64,000 bases of DNA. Origin: Clostridia bacterium (GTDB lineage Bacteria > Bacillota > Clostridia > Oscillospirales > CAG-272). The stretch lies in the NCBI GenBank assembly GCA_017508665.1, contig JAFVYL010000014.1:41169-105168 (forward strand), read 5' to 3'. The position numbers and the translations under genes were made by a program. Shown piece by piece: positions 27,360-35,798 of this stretch (position 1 is the first letter of the stretch; each line of letters starts with the position of its first letter). The notes under the pieces are model-generated. The model searched no databases, was not told the origin of the DNA, and saw nothing but the letters and a program-made list of their open reading frames with translations.

Positions 27360-27414
27360 ATAAATCTAAATTCTCTCAAAATTATGCTTATAGTGTTACA
27401 AAAAGGCGGTTATT

Positions 27415-27867
27415 ATGAATGATTTTGTCGTTTCTTTATTTGGTCATAGAGAAATTAGAGATTTATACCGTATGGAAGAAGGGCTCGTCAAGCTTCTGAA
27501 AGAATTAATACAAGCAAAGCCGTACGTAGTATTTCTTATTGGGAGAAATGGGGAGTTTGACGAATATGCGGCGTCGATCATTAAGCGCACGAGAAGAGAA
27601 GTAAAAGAAGAAAACAGTGAGATTGCTTTAGTACTTCCGTACACGGTATCGGATATTGAATACTATGAAAAATATTATGATGATGTTATTATTCCCGAAC
27701 GGGCGTGCACAGCGCATCGCAAGGATGCAATTACGCAGAGAAACCGTTGGATGATTGAACGCTCAGACCTGATCGTTTGCTACGTTGAACGAGAAAACGG
27801 AGGAGCATACGACGCTTTAAGATATGCCGAAAGGCTTGGAAAGCAAATCATCAATCTTGCAAAATGA
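27415..27867 (+). CDS. SLOG-superfamily (YpsA/DUF1273-like) nucleotide-binding-type protein
   Basis: A 150-residue Rossmann-like protein. The start VSLFGHREI, the IGRNGEFDEYAA loop, the ITQRNRWMIERSDLIVCYVE segment and GGAYDALRYAERLGKQIINL are the hallmarks of the small SLOG group seen in Firmicutes as DUF1273/YpsA-like proteins. SLOG domains bind nucleotide-derived ligands and occur in stress and defence pathways. No membrane span or effector domain is attached. It is divergent from an XRE regulator with shared operators, so it is probably conditionally expressed. The role is unknown. Confidence 0.8.
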   Translation: MNDFVVSLFGHREIRDLYRMEEGLVKLLKELIQAKPYVVFLIGRNGEFDEYAASIIKRTRREVKEENSEIALVLPYTVSDIEYYEKYYDDVIIPERACTAHRKDAITQRNRWMIERSDLIVCYVERENGGAYDALRYAERLGKQIINLAK

Positions 27868-27940
27868 GGATGGATTCACTGCGTGAGCTTTAATAGACGG
27901 TTATACGTTTCGCTTTTGTATCTTTTTTTGTTTAAACCAC

Positions 27941-27968
27941 TTGCATTTTTTCAAAAAAGTGCTATACT
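27941..27968 (+). promoter_or_regulatory. Promoter of the SLC13-like permease gene
   Basis: TTGCAT, 16 bases, TATACT, about 38 bases before the start codon at 28006. Confidence 0.55.
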
Positions 27969-28005
27969 GTTATATCGGAAAAACAACTTTTGATCAAGGC
28001 GACAT

Positions 28006-29115
28006 ATGAAAACGAAAATTATAAGCTTTGCCAAGGCAAATGCCGTTGTGCTCATAGCGGCTGTCGCGGCAATCGTTACGTCCTTTATAATTCCGCCGGA
28101 TAAGGAATATCTCGGCTACTTTGATTTTAAAACGCTCACCTGCCTTTTCTGTGTGCTCGCGGTAGTCTGCGCACTCAGAAATATACGCTTTTTCTATACT
28201 CTTGCCAAAGCGATAATCCGTAAATTCAAAAACGCGAAGCTCACCGTTTTAGCTCTTGTATACATCACCTTTATAGGATCGATGCTCATCGCGAACGATA
28301 TGGCGTTGCTGACATTTTTACCCCTCGGATATTTCGTTCTTCATACCACGGGTAAGGAAAAGTATATGGCCTTCACCTACATAATGCAGAATATAGCCGC
28401 CAATCTCGGCGGTATGCTCACACCGTTCGGCAACCCTCAGAACCTTTATCTTTACACCAAGTTTGAGATTCCGGACGGCGAGTTTGTCAGCATTATGTTC
28501 CCGCCGTTTATCGTGGCGATCTCGCTGATTACCGTGCTTTGTCTTGTGTTTGTCAAGTCCGAGCCGCTCGAGATTGAGGAGAAGGCTGCGGAGCTTCCCA
28601 AGGCAAGAGTGGCGGTCTATCTTTTGCTTTTTGCACTCTCAATACTAATCGTATTCCGTGCCGTTCCCTTTATTATCGGTCTTATAGTCATACCCGTGTC
28701 GCTTATTTTCCTTGATCGCGAGGCATTAAAGCAGGTGGACTACGGACTGCTCCTTACCTTCGTATTCTTCTTTATCTTCTCTGGAAATATGGCGAGAATC
28801 GACGTTATACGCACCTTCTTCTCGGCACTCCTTGAGAAAAACACTCTCATATTCTCGGCGCTTTCCTGTCAGGTTATCAGTAACGTCCCCTCGGCAATTC
28901 TCCTCTCGCAGTTCACACAAAATTACCGCGAGCTTCTGCTCGGTGTAAACATCGGCGGAGTAGGTACTCTTATAGCCTCGCTCGCCAGCCTTATCACCTT
29001 TAAGGAGTATACCATGGATCAACCCGGACACACACTCAGATATATTCTTAAGTTCACCGCCTTCAACTTCCTTTTCTTTGCGGTTTTGGTCGGCGTGTGC
29101 ACCGTTATAGGATAG
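28006..29115 (+). CDS. SLC13/ArsB-type anion permease (citrate transporter-like)
   Basis: A 369-residue membrane protein with about 10 spans of the ion transporter superfamily. MLIANDMALLTFLPLG (about residues 91-106) matches the first hairpin motif of ArsB/CitM-like proteins and NVPSAILLSQF (about 292-302) matches the second repeat (normally N-x-P-x-x). AANLGGMLTPFGNPQNLYLY is also diagnostic. It may carry di- or tricarboxylates or another anion. At 369 residues it is shorter than most (about 400-450). It stands alone with its own promoter and a terminator shared with the VTT gene. Confidence 0.87.
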   Translation: MKTKIISFAKANAVVLIAAVAAIVTSFIIPPDKEYLGYFDFKTLTCLFCVLAVVCALRNIRFFYTLAKAIIRKFKNAKLTVLALVYITFIGSMLIANDMALLTFLPLGYFVLHTTGKEKYMAFTYIMQNIAANLGGMLTPFGNPQNLYLYTKFEIPDGEFVSIMFPPFIVAISLITVLCLVFVKSEPLEIEEKAAELPKARVAVYLLLFALSILIVFRAVPFIIGLIVIPVSLIFLDREALKQVDYGLLLTFVFFFIFSGNMARIDVIRTFFSALLEKNTLIFSALSCQVISNVPSAILLSQFTQNYRELLLGVNIGGVGTLIASLASLITFKEYTMDQPGHTLRYILKFTAFNFLFFAVLVGVCTVIG

Positions 29116-29169
29116 TCCGGCTCAGCGACTTGACATTCAGCACTTTAGCCGCCGTAGGCTTTATAAACA

Positions 29170-29201
29170 AAAAAGAGCAAACTCGTACGTTTGCTCTTTT
29201 T
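29170..29201. terminator. Bidirectional terminator
   Basis: A 13 bp stem AAAAGAGCAAAC with a six-base loop, with T runs on both strands. It serves the permease and the convergent VTT gene. Confidence 0.88.
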
Positions 29202-29215
29202 ACTTTATTCGGTTA

Positions 29216-30037
29216 TTATTTAATTCCGGTCCACTCGATGTTCATTGACTCCTCGAGTGTCTGCTCTATAGCGCCGTTCAGCTTTTCCTGCTCCGCTTGT
29301 CTCTTTTTTACGAAGTAGCGGTCGACCTTGTTAGCGAGCTTGAAGAGCTCCTGTACCCAGAAGAAGCATACCGTGATAAGTATGATCCAATCGTAAATTC
29401 CGGTAAATCTGTCGAAGGGGATGATCTCCATGCCGAACACTATGGTCGCAATACCGATACCGCGGCAGATGAGTATAGAGGGGATGAACCATCCGAGCCT
29501 CATTCTTGTCGTTCCCGCAATCATAACGAGCGCATCGTCAGGGAAGATGGGGAAGAGCATCATGAGAGGGAAGTATGAAGTTCCGCGAGTACGGATAAGC
29601 TCAAGTGACTTCTCACAGTCCTCTTTACCGAGCATTTTTTCACAGATCTTGTATCCGCCGAATCTGCCTATTATGTAGAGTATTGCGCTTGCAATGATAA
29701 CACAGGAATATGAGAAGAGGAAGGCCATAATAGGTCTGCCTGCATACAGTATCTCGGTGCTGAGCATAACAAAAGCCATAGCCACACCGGGAATCGCGCA
29801 CAGGAGAATACTGAGCACGGTCTGTATGAGCATCAGCACGATAAAGCCGTACCACTTTCCGGTGAATCTGCCGAGCAAATCACTGTTAAATACAAAGCCG
29901 CTGTCGTAGTAGAGCACGTCGGTTGCAAACAAGACGGCGAGTGTAATAAGCGATACCACAGCTATAAGTGCTACAAGAGAAAGGAGCTTTAGGATTATCG
30001 CCTTATTTTCCTTAACTTTTTTTATAATTGTCTTCAT
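29216..30037 (-). CDS. TVP38/TMEM64-type (VTT/DedA-like) membrane protein
   Basis: A 273-residue membrane protein with about six spans. The VTT-domain signature is in the middle: the Gly-rich IIGRFGGYKICEKMLG segment and FPIFPDDALVMIAGTTRMRL (about residues 163-182), followed by a Gly-rich span. Family members work in lipid or ion homeostasis (phospholipid scramblase or flippase activity has been shown for relatives). A charged C-terminal tail of about 40 residues lies in the cytoplasm. Start ATG is preceded by AAGG about ten bases upstream. Confidence 0.87.
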   Translation of the reverse strand: MKTIIKKVKENKAIILKLLSLVALIAVVSLITLAVLFATDVLYYDSGFVFNSDLLGRFTGKWYGFIVLMLIQTVLSILLCAIPGVAMAFVMLSTEILYAGRPIMAFLFSYSCVIIASAILYIIGRFGGYKICEKMLGKEDCEKSLELIRTRGTSYFPLMMLFPIFPDDALVMIAGTTRMRLGWFIPSILICRGIGIATIVFGMEIIPFDRFTGIYDWIILITVCFFWVQELFKLANKVDRYFVKKRQAEQEKLNGAIEQTLEESMNIEWTGIK

Positions 30038-30073
30038 TTAAATTAACCTTAAAAAACTTATTTTAGTGATTAA

Positions 30074-30102
30074 ATTTTATCACTTGAGGACACCAAAGTC
30101 AA
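30074..30102 (-). promoter_or_regulatory. Promoter of the VTT-protein gene
   Basis: TTGACT, 17 bases, TAAAAT on the minus strand, about 40 bases before the start codon. The A/T-rich stretch 30103-30250 upstream shows no gene. Confidence 0.75.
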
Positions 30103-30257
30103 GGGCAAAAATACAAATAATTTTGAAATTATTAAAAATTATTAAATTGTTCATATTTCCTGTTCCAAATAACGGATATTTTGGCAAAAATCGACACGCT
30201 GTCCGTACTTGTCAGCTACGCTTCGGTGGGAGAGGTGTCGGAAAAACTCAAAGAAAA

Positions 30258-30280
30258 GGGCGGCTCACGGTGAGCCGCCC
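30258..30280 (-). terminator. Terminator of the OB-fold lipoprotein gene
   Basis: A 10 bp stem GGGCGGCTCA with a three-base loop; on the minus strand TTTTCTTTGAGTTTTT follows. Confidence 0.85.
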
Positions 30281-30307
30281 CTTGCGTTAATTCAATTTCT
30301 CCGATTA

Positions 30308-32785
30308 TCAGTTGGAATCGAAGTTGAGAGTGTTGTAAACCTTGCCGTCCTCGGTGATAACAGAGAGAACGCAGCCTCTGTAATAGGTCTTGTCGTTCCA
30401 GTTACAGATAGCTATCTCAAGGGTAACCTCCTGACCGGCAAACTGAGAGAGCCAGCTGTACTGAGCTGCGCCTGACATATAAAGGCTGAACTCTGTGCCG
30501 TTGTAGGTGAGCTTGAGAGAGGTGTAGTATGCGGTTTCGACGTACTCAATGTTAGCCTTTACTACGTATACGGAAGTTGTGTAATCAACTGTTACGTCGA
30601 GAGAACTGAGATCTGCGAGAGTCTTGCCGCTTACGAAGTAATCGTCATTGTACTCGTGATTGCCCTGGTTGTTTACAAGAACTACTGCATCCTTAAGGCA
30701 GGTCTGACCGTAATACGACGTACCGCCCTTGGTGTTGTTATGTCTTACACCGGTAAGGATGACCTCGTGTCCGATCTCGAGAGTGGACATTACGTCAGAG
30801 GTGGTGAGAACTGCGATAAGACCGTTCTCGCCCATGAGGTAGAAGCCTACCTTGTTTACAAGAGAAGGACCTACGATACCCTTAACGGTAACCGTCTGGC
30901 CTACCTCTGCCGCGATAGCATCCTCAACGGATACGTATTCATAGTCGATTGCCGCCTCATACTTAACGGTAACATCAGCTGTAGCGGTGTAGTCACCGTA
31001 GGTTGCGGTGATGGTTACGGTAACTTCGCCGTAGCCGAGAAGGTTGAATACTACCTTTCCGTCCGCATCGGTAGTGAACTTACCTACACTCTCATCGGAG
31101 GAGGAGTAGGAGAGGAGAACGTTCTCAAATCCGAGAAGCTCGGAGGATACGCTTGTGATGAGTCCGAGTGCGGGATCGGCTGTGTAGCTGCCGAGGAACT
31201 GCTCCTTGGCATAGTAGTCGATAGCGAACTTGGGAGCATCTGCCGCGTCAAAGGTGAAGCCCTCGTCTACGACAGCAACGGGAATGAATCTCCAGAAGCA
31301 ATCGCCTGCGGTAGACTTAGCGTTGAGAGCGGAAAGATATACTGTACAGATCTTGCCTTCGAACTCACGGAGCCATGCGAAGTCGCTGCCGGAGCACTGT
31401 GAATAAGCATAGGAGCTTGTCACACCGTCAAGGTCGTAGAAGTAGAAGTTTGTAAAGCCGTTGCCGGGAACTTCCTTGACAAGTGCGTTTACCTTATATA
31501 CGATAGTGGAGATATCCTCGGTAACGGGGGTATCTACGATGTTCTTAACAGTAGACTCGGTGATCCAGGACCTGTCAAAGTCGGTCTTGCCGTTGTCGTT
31601 GCTTACAAGAACGCAGTCGGTTATCTGGTTACAGCCCTTGTAGCCGAACTTATTTGCGTTGTTCTGCTCGGACTCGAGGATCCAGTGATCCTTCACACCG
31701 ACAAGGGTGAGAGTGTTACCGATCTGAACTCTTGCGGCAAGCTCTCCGTCGTAAACGTAAATGGAGCTTGTGGAGTCGATGAGATAGAAGCCTGCGGGGA
31801 TCATTCCGTCGGCATAAGTGATTCTTGCGACAACACCGGATACCTTTACAGCCTGACCGTCAGTTAAAAGACGAGCGTCTGCAATAGTGGAGAGAGTATA
31901 GTCATCGGGGTTGATGTCGGGCTCGTTGTGAGTGAACTCAACTATGTAGGCCTGCTTGATCTCGGGAGTGCCGTTGAAGCTCTGGATATTTACAGCCTTG
32001 ATTAGCACGGTATCACCCTTGTAGGGCTTGTCTGCCATGGCGCTGTAGTCTACGCCGTCAACGCTCTTGGAGTTGTATACTGCGATCTCACCGGTCTCGT
32101 CTGCTATTACCATAGCGCCGAAGTTAGCGTTTGTCACGGATACGACGGTCGCGCTGATGAAGTAGTGATCGGTAGCGGGAACCTTACCTGCGATCTTGAT
32201 CGCATCCTCTACGGTGATGGTGTCACCGGGCTTGAAGCCAAGAGTAGGATCTTCTTCGGGCTGCTGTCCCTCGGGAGTATAGTAGTCGATGAGCCATGCA
32301 TTCTGTACTTCCTTGGTGTTGCCCTTATAGTTCTGGAGAGTACCGTAAATAAGGATAACGTCTCCTGCCTTGAGCTCCACGCCCATATTGTCATACTTAA
32401 GAGAACCGTCTGAGCTGTTAGTACCGTATACCATGATAGAGCCGGTCTCATCCTCAACGGTGAGCTGTCCGTAAGAGGTGTTGTCTACGGACTTGACTGT
32501 AACGATCATGTAGTATCTGTTGCTTGAAGGGGTGGATACGAACTCTTCGCAGAGCTCGAGAGCCTCTGCAACCGTGATAGTTTCGTACTGTTCTGCCCAA
32601 AGCTCGGCCTTGGTGGGCTCTTTTGGAGTTTCCTCGGGCTTTTCCTCAGGTTTTTCCTCGGGTTTTTCCTCGGTGCCGAAGGGGAGCTTGATTCCGAGCT
32701 CTTCGAGCTGCTCGCAAGAAGCGAGAGAGGTCAGCACGATGGAAAGAACGAGAATCATAAGCAAGAGAAGCTTGATTTTCTTCAT
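30308..32785 (-). CDS. Multi-domain OB-fold surface lipoprotein
   Basis: The 825-residue protein starts with a lipoprotein signal (LTSLASC, Cys about 24) and a spacer of three or more EEKPEEKP-type units. Then come several OB-fold-like domains with the pattern YYMIVTVKSVDN...GQLTVEDETGSIMVYG (about residues 85-140), repeated near 215-290, 300-370 and 625-720. A bacterial Ig-like domain (about 550-610, VTVTITATYGDYTATADVTV) separates two sets. OB-folds of this kind occur in surface proteins with YhcR-type nucleases or polysaccharide-binding modules, but no catalytic domain is visible here. The lipoprotein at 50134 shares the OB-like modules. Function unknown; a ligand- or nucleic-acid-binding surface protein is possible. 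Confidence 0.85.
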   Translation of the reverse strand: MKKIKLLLLMILVLSIVLTSLASCEQLEELGIKLPFGTEEKPEEKPEEKPEETPKEPTKAELWAEQYETITVAEALELCEEFVSTPSSNRYYMIVTVKSVDNTSYGQLTVEDETGSIMVYGTNSSDGSLKYDNMGVELKAGDVILIYGTLQNYKGNTKEVQNAWLIDYYTPEGQQPEEDPTLGFKPGDTITVEDAIKIAGKVPATDHYFISATVVSVTNANFGAMVIADETGEIAVYNSKSVDGVDYSAMADKPYKGDTVLIKAVNIQSFNGTPEIKQAYIVEFTHNEPDINPDDYTLSTIADARLLTDGQAVKVSGVVARITYADGMIPAGFYLIDSTSSIYVYDGELAARVQIGNTLTLVGVKDHWILESEQNNANKFGYKGCNQITDCVLVSNDNGKTDFDRSWITESTVKNIVDTPVTEDISTIVYKVNALVKEVPGNGFTNFYFYDLDGVTSSYAYSQCSGSDFAWLREFEGKICTVYLSALNAKSTAGDCFWRFIPVAVVDEGFTFDAADAPKFAIDYYAKEQFLGSYTADPALGLITSVSSELLGFENVLLSYSSSDESVGKFTTDADGKVVFNLLGYGEVTVTITATYGDYTATADVTVKYEAAIDYEYVSVEDAIAAEVGQTVTVKGIVGPSLVNKVGFYLMGENGLIAVLTTSDVMSTLEIGHEVILTGVRHNNTKGGTSYYGQTCLKDAVVLVNNQGNHEYNDDYFVSGKTLADLSSLDVTVDYTTSVYVVKANIEYVETAYYTSLKLTYNGTEFSLYMSGAAQYSWLSQFAGQEVTLEIAICNWNDKTYYRGCVLSVITEDGKVYNTLNFDSN

Positions 32786-32834
32786 TTTTGTGTACCTTCC
32801 GTTATTTTATTTTTTAAAGTATTGCGCCATTATA

Positions 32835-32863
32835 ATTATAACCCATACGCACGGAGTTTGTAA
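32835..32863 (-). promoter_or_regulatory. Promoter of the OB-fold lipoprotein gene
   Basis: TTACAA, 17 bases, TATAAT on the minus strand; a second TATAAT lies six bases downstream (32829-32834). Confidence 0.55.
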
Positions 32864-32973
32864 ATCGGTAAATTTGTGGAAAATTTCGGGAAATCTTTTG
32901 GTTGATTTGTATATTTAAATTAAATATTAGAAAAACGGCGGCAAAGAGTGTAATCTCTGCCACCGATGAAATG

Positions 32974-34098
32974 TTATTCTGAAATCGTTATCGGAATACC
33001 GTTTACCTCTACACCCTCTTCCGCCTCTATCATAACGTATTTTTTGCCGTTTATGACCTGGGTGGATACGAGATTCATCTTATCCTTTTTCACGCTGATC
33101 TTTACGTCGGGCATCGCGATATCCAGTCTTGTCGTGGTTACGACGTTTTTAGGCATAATTTCAGCGTTTTGACCGTAGCTTTCGTCCATTTTTTCTCCGA
33201 CGCGCTCGAGAGTCTTTTCCTCTACTCCGCAGTTGGCGAGCAGAGTCTTGACTGTGGATTTGGTGAGTGTGAGCGGCTCGGGGATCTTCATCTCCTTGTG
33301 CTCCTCGACCATCTCGGCTATCTGTGCACTGACCGAGCGGACGACCTCAAAGGAACATTCCTCACCGAGTCCCGTGCTAACGCAGTAGCTGAAGGCGGAC
33401 TTCTGTACCTTCGGCGGCATGGGTGCTTCTTTACCGAAAATGCGGGATACAAATTCGGGATTTGCGGTCGCTACATCCTTGGTATAGTAGAGGGCGTGGT
33501 AAATATTAGCCATTCTGTCGTCAAAGGTGGGGAACATAAATCCGAGCACCGGACGGGTGAGTATCGCACTTGCGGTCACGGTGTGGAAGAGCTTGTCTGA
33601 TTCACGGAAGAAGAGTCCTGAGTCCGAGTCCTTCAGAGGACAAATGCTGCATACGATGTAGGAGAACGTGGTAGACGAGCCGGATTCCTCATCGTTTTCC
33701 TTGGTATAGACGTCATAGATATCGTTTGCCAGAAGTACCACGTAGTTGCACTCCATATGTACGCTTTGTGCTATTTTGTCAAAAAATGCCGAGAGGGCAG
33801 ACTCATCCTTGAGATGTGAGTCGCGCAGGGACATAAGCAGCTTGTGCTCCTCCGCATCGGTCACGTCCTTTGTGGAAAACTCAATATCCGTGAGGTTTGT
33901 TCCGAGAGATCCCGAGAGGGTCTTTTTCATCACGGTGAGCAATTCCTCGCTCTCGTCGTTCTCGGTGAGGAGTATTGATTGGTTAAAGCGGGAGATTATC
34001 TGTCCTGCGGCATTGATAAAGCAGCCGACTATATTAGGTATGTTGCTTCTGTCGGGACGAAAACGCCTTTTAATTTCTCTGAGTTCCTTTTCGTTCAT
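32974..34098 (-). CDS. DUF4317 family protein
   Basis: A 374-residue protein recognised as DUF4317 from its start NEKELREIKRRFRPDRSNIP and GCFINAAGQII, a family common in Clostridia and without known function. There are no membrane spans or signal, so cytoplasmic. The middle part (about 115-260) has a mixed alpha/beta look with the Cys-containing segment TFSYIVCSICPLKDSDSGL, and the C-terminus ends in a small beta-rich region (VINGKKYVMIEAEEGVEVNG). AGGAGAAGG precedes the ATG. It is divergent from the GH88 gene. Confidence 0.9.
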   Translation of the reverse strand: MNEKELREIKRRFRPDRSNIPNIVGCFINAAGQIISRFNQSILLTENDESEELLTVMKKTLSGSLGTNLTDIEFSTKDVTDAEEHKLLMSLRDSHLKDESALSAFFDKIAQSVHMECNYVVLLANDIYDVYTKENDEESGSSTTFSYIVCSICPLKDSDSGLFFRESDKLFHTVTASAILTRPVLGFMFPTFDDRMANIYHALYYTKDVATANPEFVSRIFGKEAPMPPKVQKSAFSYCVSTGLGEECSFEVVRSVSAQIAEMVEEHKEMKIPEPLTLTKSTVKTLLANCGVEEKTLERVGEKMDESYGQNAEIMPKNVVTTTRLDIAMPDVKISVKKDKMNLVSTQVINGKKYVMIEAEEGVEVNGIPITISE

Positions 34099-34128
34099 AT
34101 CCTTCTCCTGTTTTATATTTATGATAAC

Positions 34129-34157
34129 ATTATATCACTTTTCCTCGTCCGTATCAA
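34129..34157 (-). promoter_or_regulatory. Promoter of the DUF4317 gene
   Basis: TTGATA, 17 bases, TATAAT on the minus strand, about 30 bases before the start codon. Confidence 0.8.
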
Positions 34158-34187
34158 GTGTATTTACAATAATAATGGGGAAAATCC

Positions 34188-34217
34188 TTGACAGCGCAGT
34201 TTTAAATATGGTAAAAT
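34188..34217 (+). promoter_or_regulatory. Promoter of the GH88 gene
   Basis: TTGACA, 18 bases, TAAAAT, about 42 bases before the ATG at 34259. It also rules out the much longer reading frame that begins at 33746 inside the opposite gene. Confidence 0.8.
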
Positions 34218-34258
34218 TTAATTGTAATACAACCTTGATGAATGAAAGGGATAGTACT

Positions 34259-35641
34259 ATGAAAAAAACACTTCTATTCATAATTTCACTCACTCTGTGC
34301 TTGAGCTTTATTCTTTCGTCCTGCTCTTTGCTCGCGGGAGTTATAACTAAGCCGGAGGCCAATCCGGAGGCGAGTGTTAAGCCCGATCCCGAGCCCACTC
34401 CCGATCCCGAGCCCACTCCCGATCCCGATCCTAAACCTGATCCCGATCCTAAACCCGATCCGGATCCAATTCTCGCTGACGTTCCCGAGAGGTTTAAGAC
34501 TGCATACACCATAGACCGTGCAAAGCTTGAGAGAGCCGCTGATGCCGCTACCGAAAAGCTTCTCGCACTCTACAGCGAGGGCGGAAATCAATTTCCCGAT
34601 ACCTGCTCGATAGACTATCAGTATAAGTTCGGCGCAAACAACAACTGGACTGCCGGAATGTACACGGGTACGTACCTTATGGCATATCAGCTTACAGGCG
34701 ACGAGAGATTTAAAAATATAGTAGAGGACCACATAGACACCTTTGTTTACCGTGTTGAGAACCGTATCGGTATGGGTGACCACGACGTAGGATTTGCCTT
34801 TGCACCGTCATGTGTCGGCGCTTATAAGATACTCGGCTCAGAGAGAGCGAGAGACGCAGCTCTTGCAGCGGTGGACTATTACTACGATACAGGTTACAGC
34901 AAGGAGGGCAAGTTTATTATCCGTGCCTTCAGCTGGAACAACTTTGACGGCTTCAGAACCATGATCGACTCGCAGATGAACGCATCTCTCTTATTCTGGG
35001 CGAGTGATTGTACGCACAGCATGAAGTATGCTACCGCTGCTGAGAATCATACTTTAACGACCGTTGACCTCATCGTAAGAGATGACGGCTCGACCTATCA
35101 CCACTATCAGTTCGATCCCGAGACCGCAGAGCCTCTGTACGGTCTGACATGGCAGGGATATGCCGACGAGTCCTGCTGGTCACGCGGTCAGTCCTGGGGC
35201 GTGTACGGTTTTTCCATAGCTTATTCCTATACTCAGAATCAGGAAATCCTTGACGCACAGCGCGACGTGACCTATTATATGCTCAACCATCTGCCCGAGG
35301 ATCTCATTCCTTATTGGGATTACACCTTCACCTCCGGCGATGAGCCGCGTGATGCGTCCGCGGCAGCTATAGCCGTGTGCGGTATGCTCGATATGGCAGA
35401 GATGCTTCCCGAGGATTCGGAGCAGAGACTGATCTACGAGAGCGCGGCAGCACAGATAATGGAGGCGCTCATCGATAAATACACCGGAGATTGCGGAGTC
35501 GAATACGACGGCCTCCTCCACGGAGTTACTCACGCTTTGCCTCAGGGACGCGGAATAGAGGAGTGCGCTCCTTATGCCGATTACTTCTATCTTGAGGCCC
35601 TCGCGAGATATCTTAACGAGGATTTCATCCGCCCTTGGTAA
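34259..35641 (+). CDS. GH88 unsaturated glucuronyl hydrolase, lipoprotein
   Basis: A 460-residue enzyme that removes 4,5-unsaturated uronic acid from oligosaccharides made by polysaccharide lyases. It has a lipoprotein signal (LSFILSSC, Cys about 21), then a Pro/Asp linker of repeated DPEPTP and DPKP units, then the (alpha/alpha)6 barrel. Family marks: NNWTAGMYTGTYLMAYQLTG, GMGDHDVGFAFAPSCVGAY, IDSQMNASLLFWAS and WQGYADESCWSRGQSWGVYG; the Asp residues in DHD and DSQMN positions are the family's catalytic ones. Many Gram-positive GH88 enzymes are cytoplasmic, so a surface-anchored form is notable. GAAAGGGATAG precedes the ATG. nagA follows, with its own promoter. No lyase is in the window. Confidence 0.92.
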   Translation: MKKTLLFIISLTLCLSFILSSCSLLAGVITKPEANPEASVKPDPEPTPDPEPTPDPDPKPDPDPKPDPDPILADVPERFKTAYTIDRAKLERAADAATEKLLALYSEGGNQFPDTCSIDYQYKFGANNNWTAGMYTGTYLMAYQLTGDERFKNIVEDHIDTFVYRVENRIGMGDHDVGFAFAPSCVGAYKILGSERARDAALAAVDYYYDTGYSKEGKFIIRAFSWNNFDGFRTMIDSQMNASLLFWASDCTHSMKYATAAENHTLTTVDLIVRDDGSTYHHYQFDPETAEPLYGLTWQGYADESCWSRGQSWGVYGFSIAYSYTQNQEILDAQRDVTYYMLNHLPEDLIPYWDYTFTSGDEPRDASAAAIAVCGMLDMAEMLPEDSEQRLIYESAAAQIMEALIDKYTGDCGVEYDGLLHGVTHALPQGRGIEECAPYADYFYLEALARYLNEDFIRPW

Positions 35642-35666
35642 TCCCTTTAATTATTACGCAATACAG

Positions 35667-35697
35667 AAAACGCACGCCTCGCGCGTGCGTTTTTTAT
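35667..35697 (+). terminator. Terminator of the GH88 gene
   Basis: An ACGCACGC/GCGTGCGT stem with flanking A-T pairs and a five-base loop, then TTTTTT. Confidence 0.88.
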
Positions 35698-35707
35698 TTG
35701 TGAGGTA

Positions 35708-35736
35708 TTGACAAGTAAAATCTTATGTGTTAATAT
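35708..35736 (+). promoter_or_regulatory. Promoter of nagA and the ROK-like gene
   Basis: TTGACA, 17 bases, TAATAT. The transcript start near 35743 excludes an upstream start codon and supports ATG at 35799. Confidence 0.8.
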
Positions 35737-35798
35737 TATTATGGATGGATAGGGTTTCCGTCCGACCGTATTTGAATATTTTTTATGCGAGGTACAAT

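Noticed and set aside
33746-34258. 170-codon upstream extension of the GH88 frame
   Set aside because: It runs through the opposite DUF4317 gene and through the GH88 promoter; the lipoprotein signal begins at 34259.
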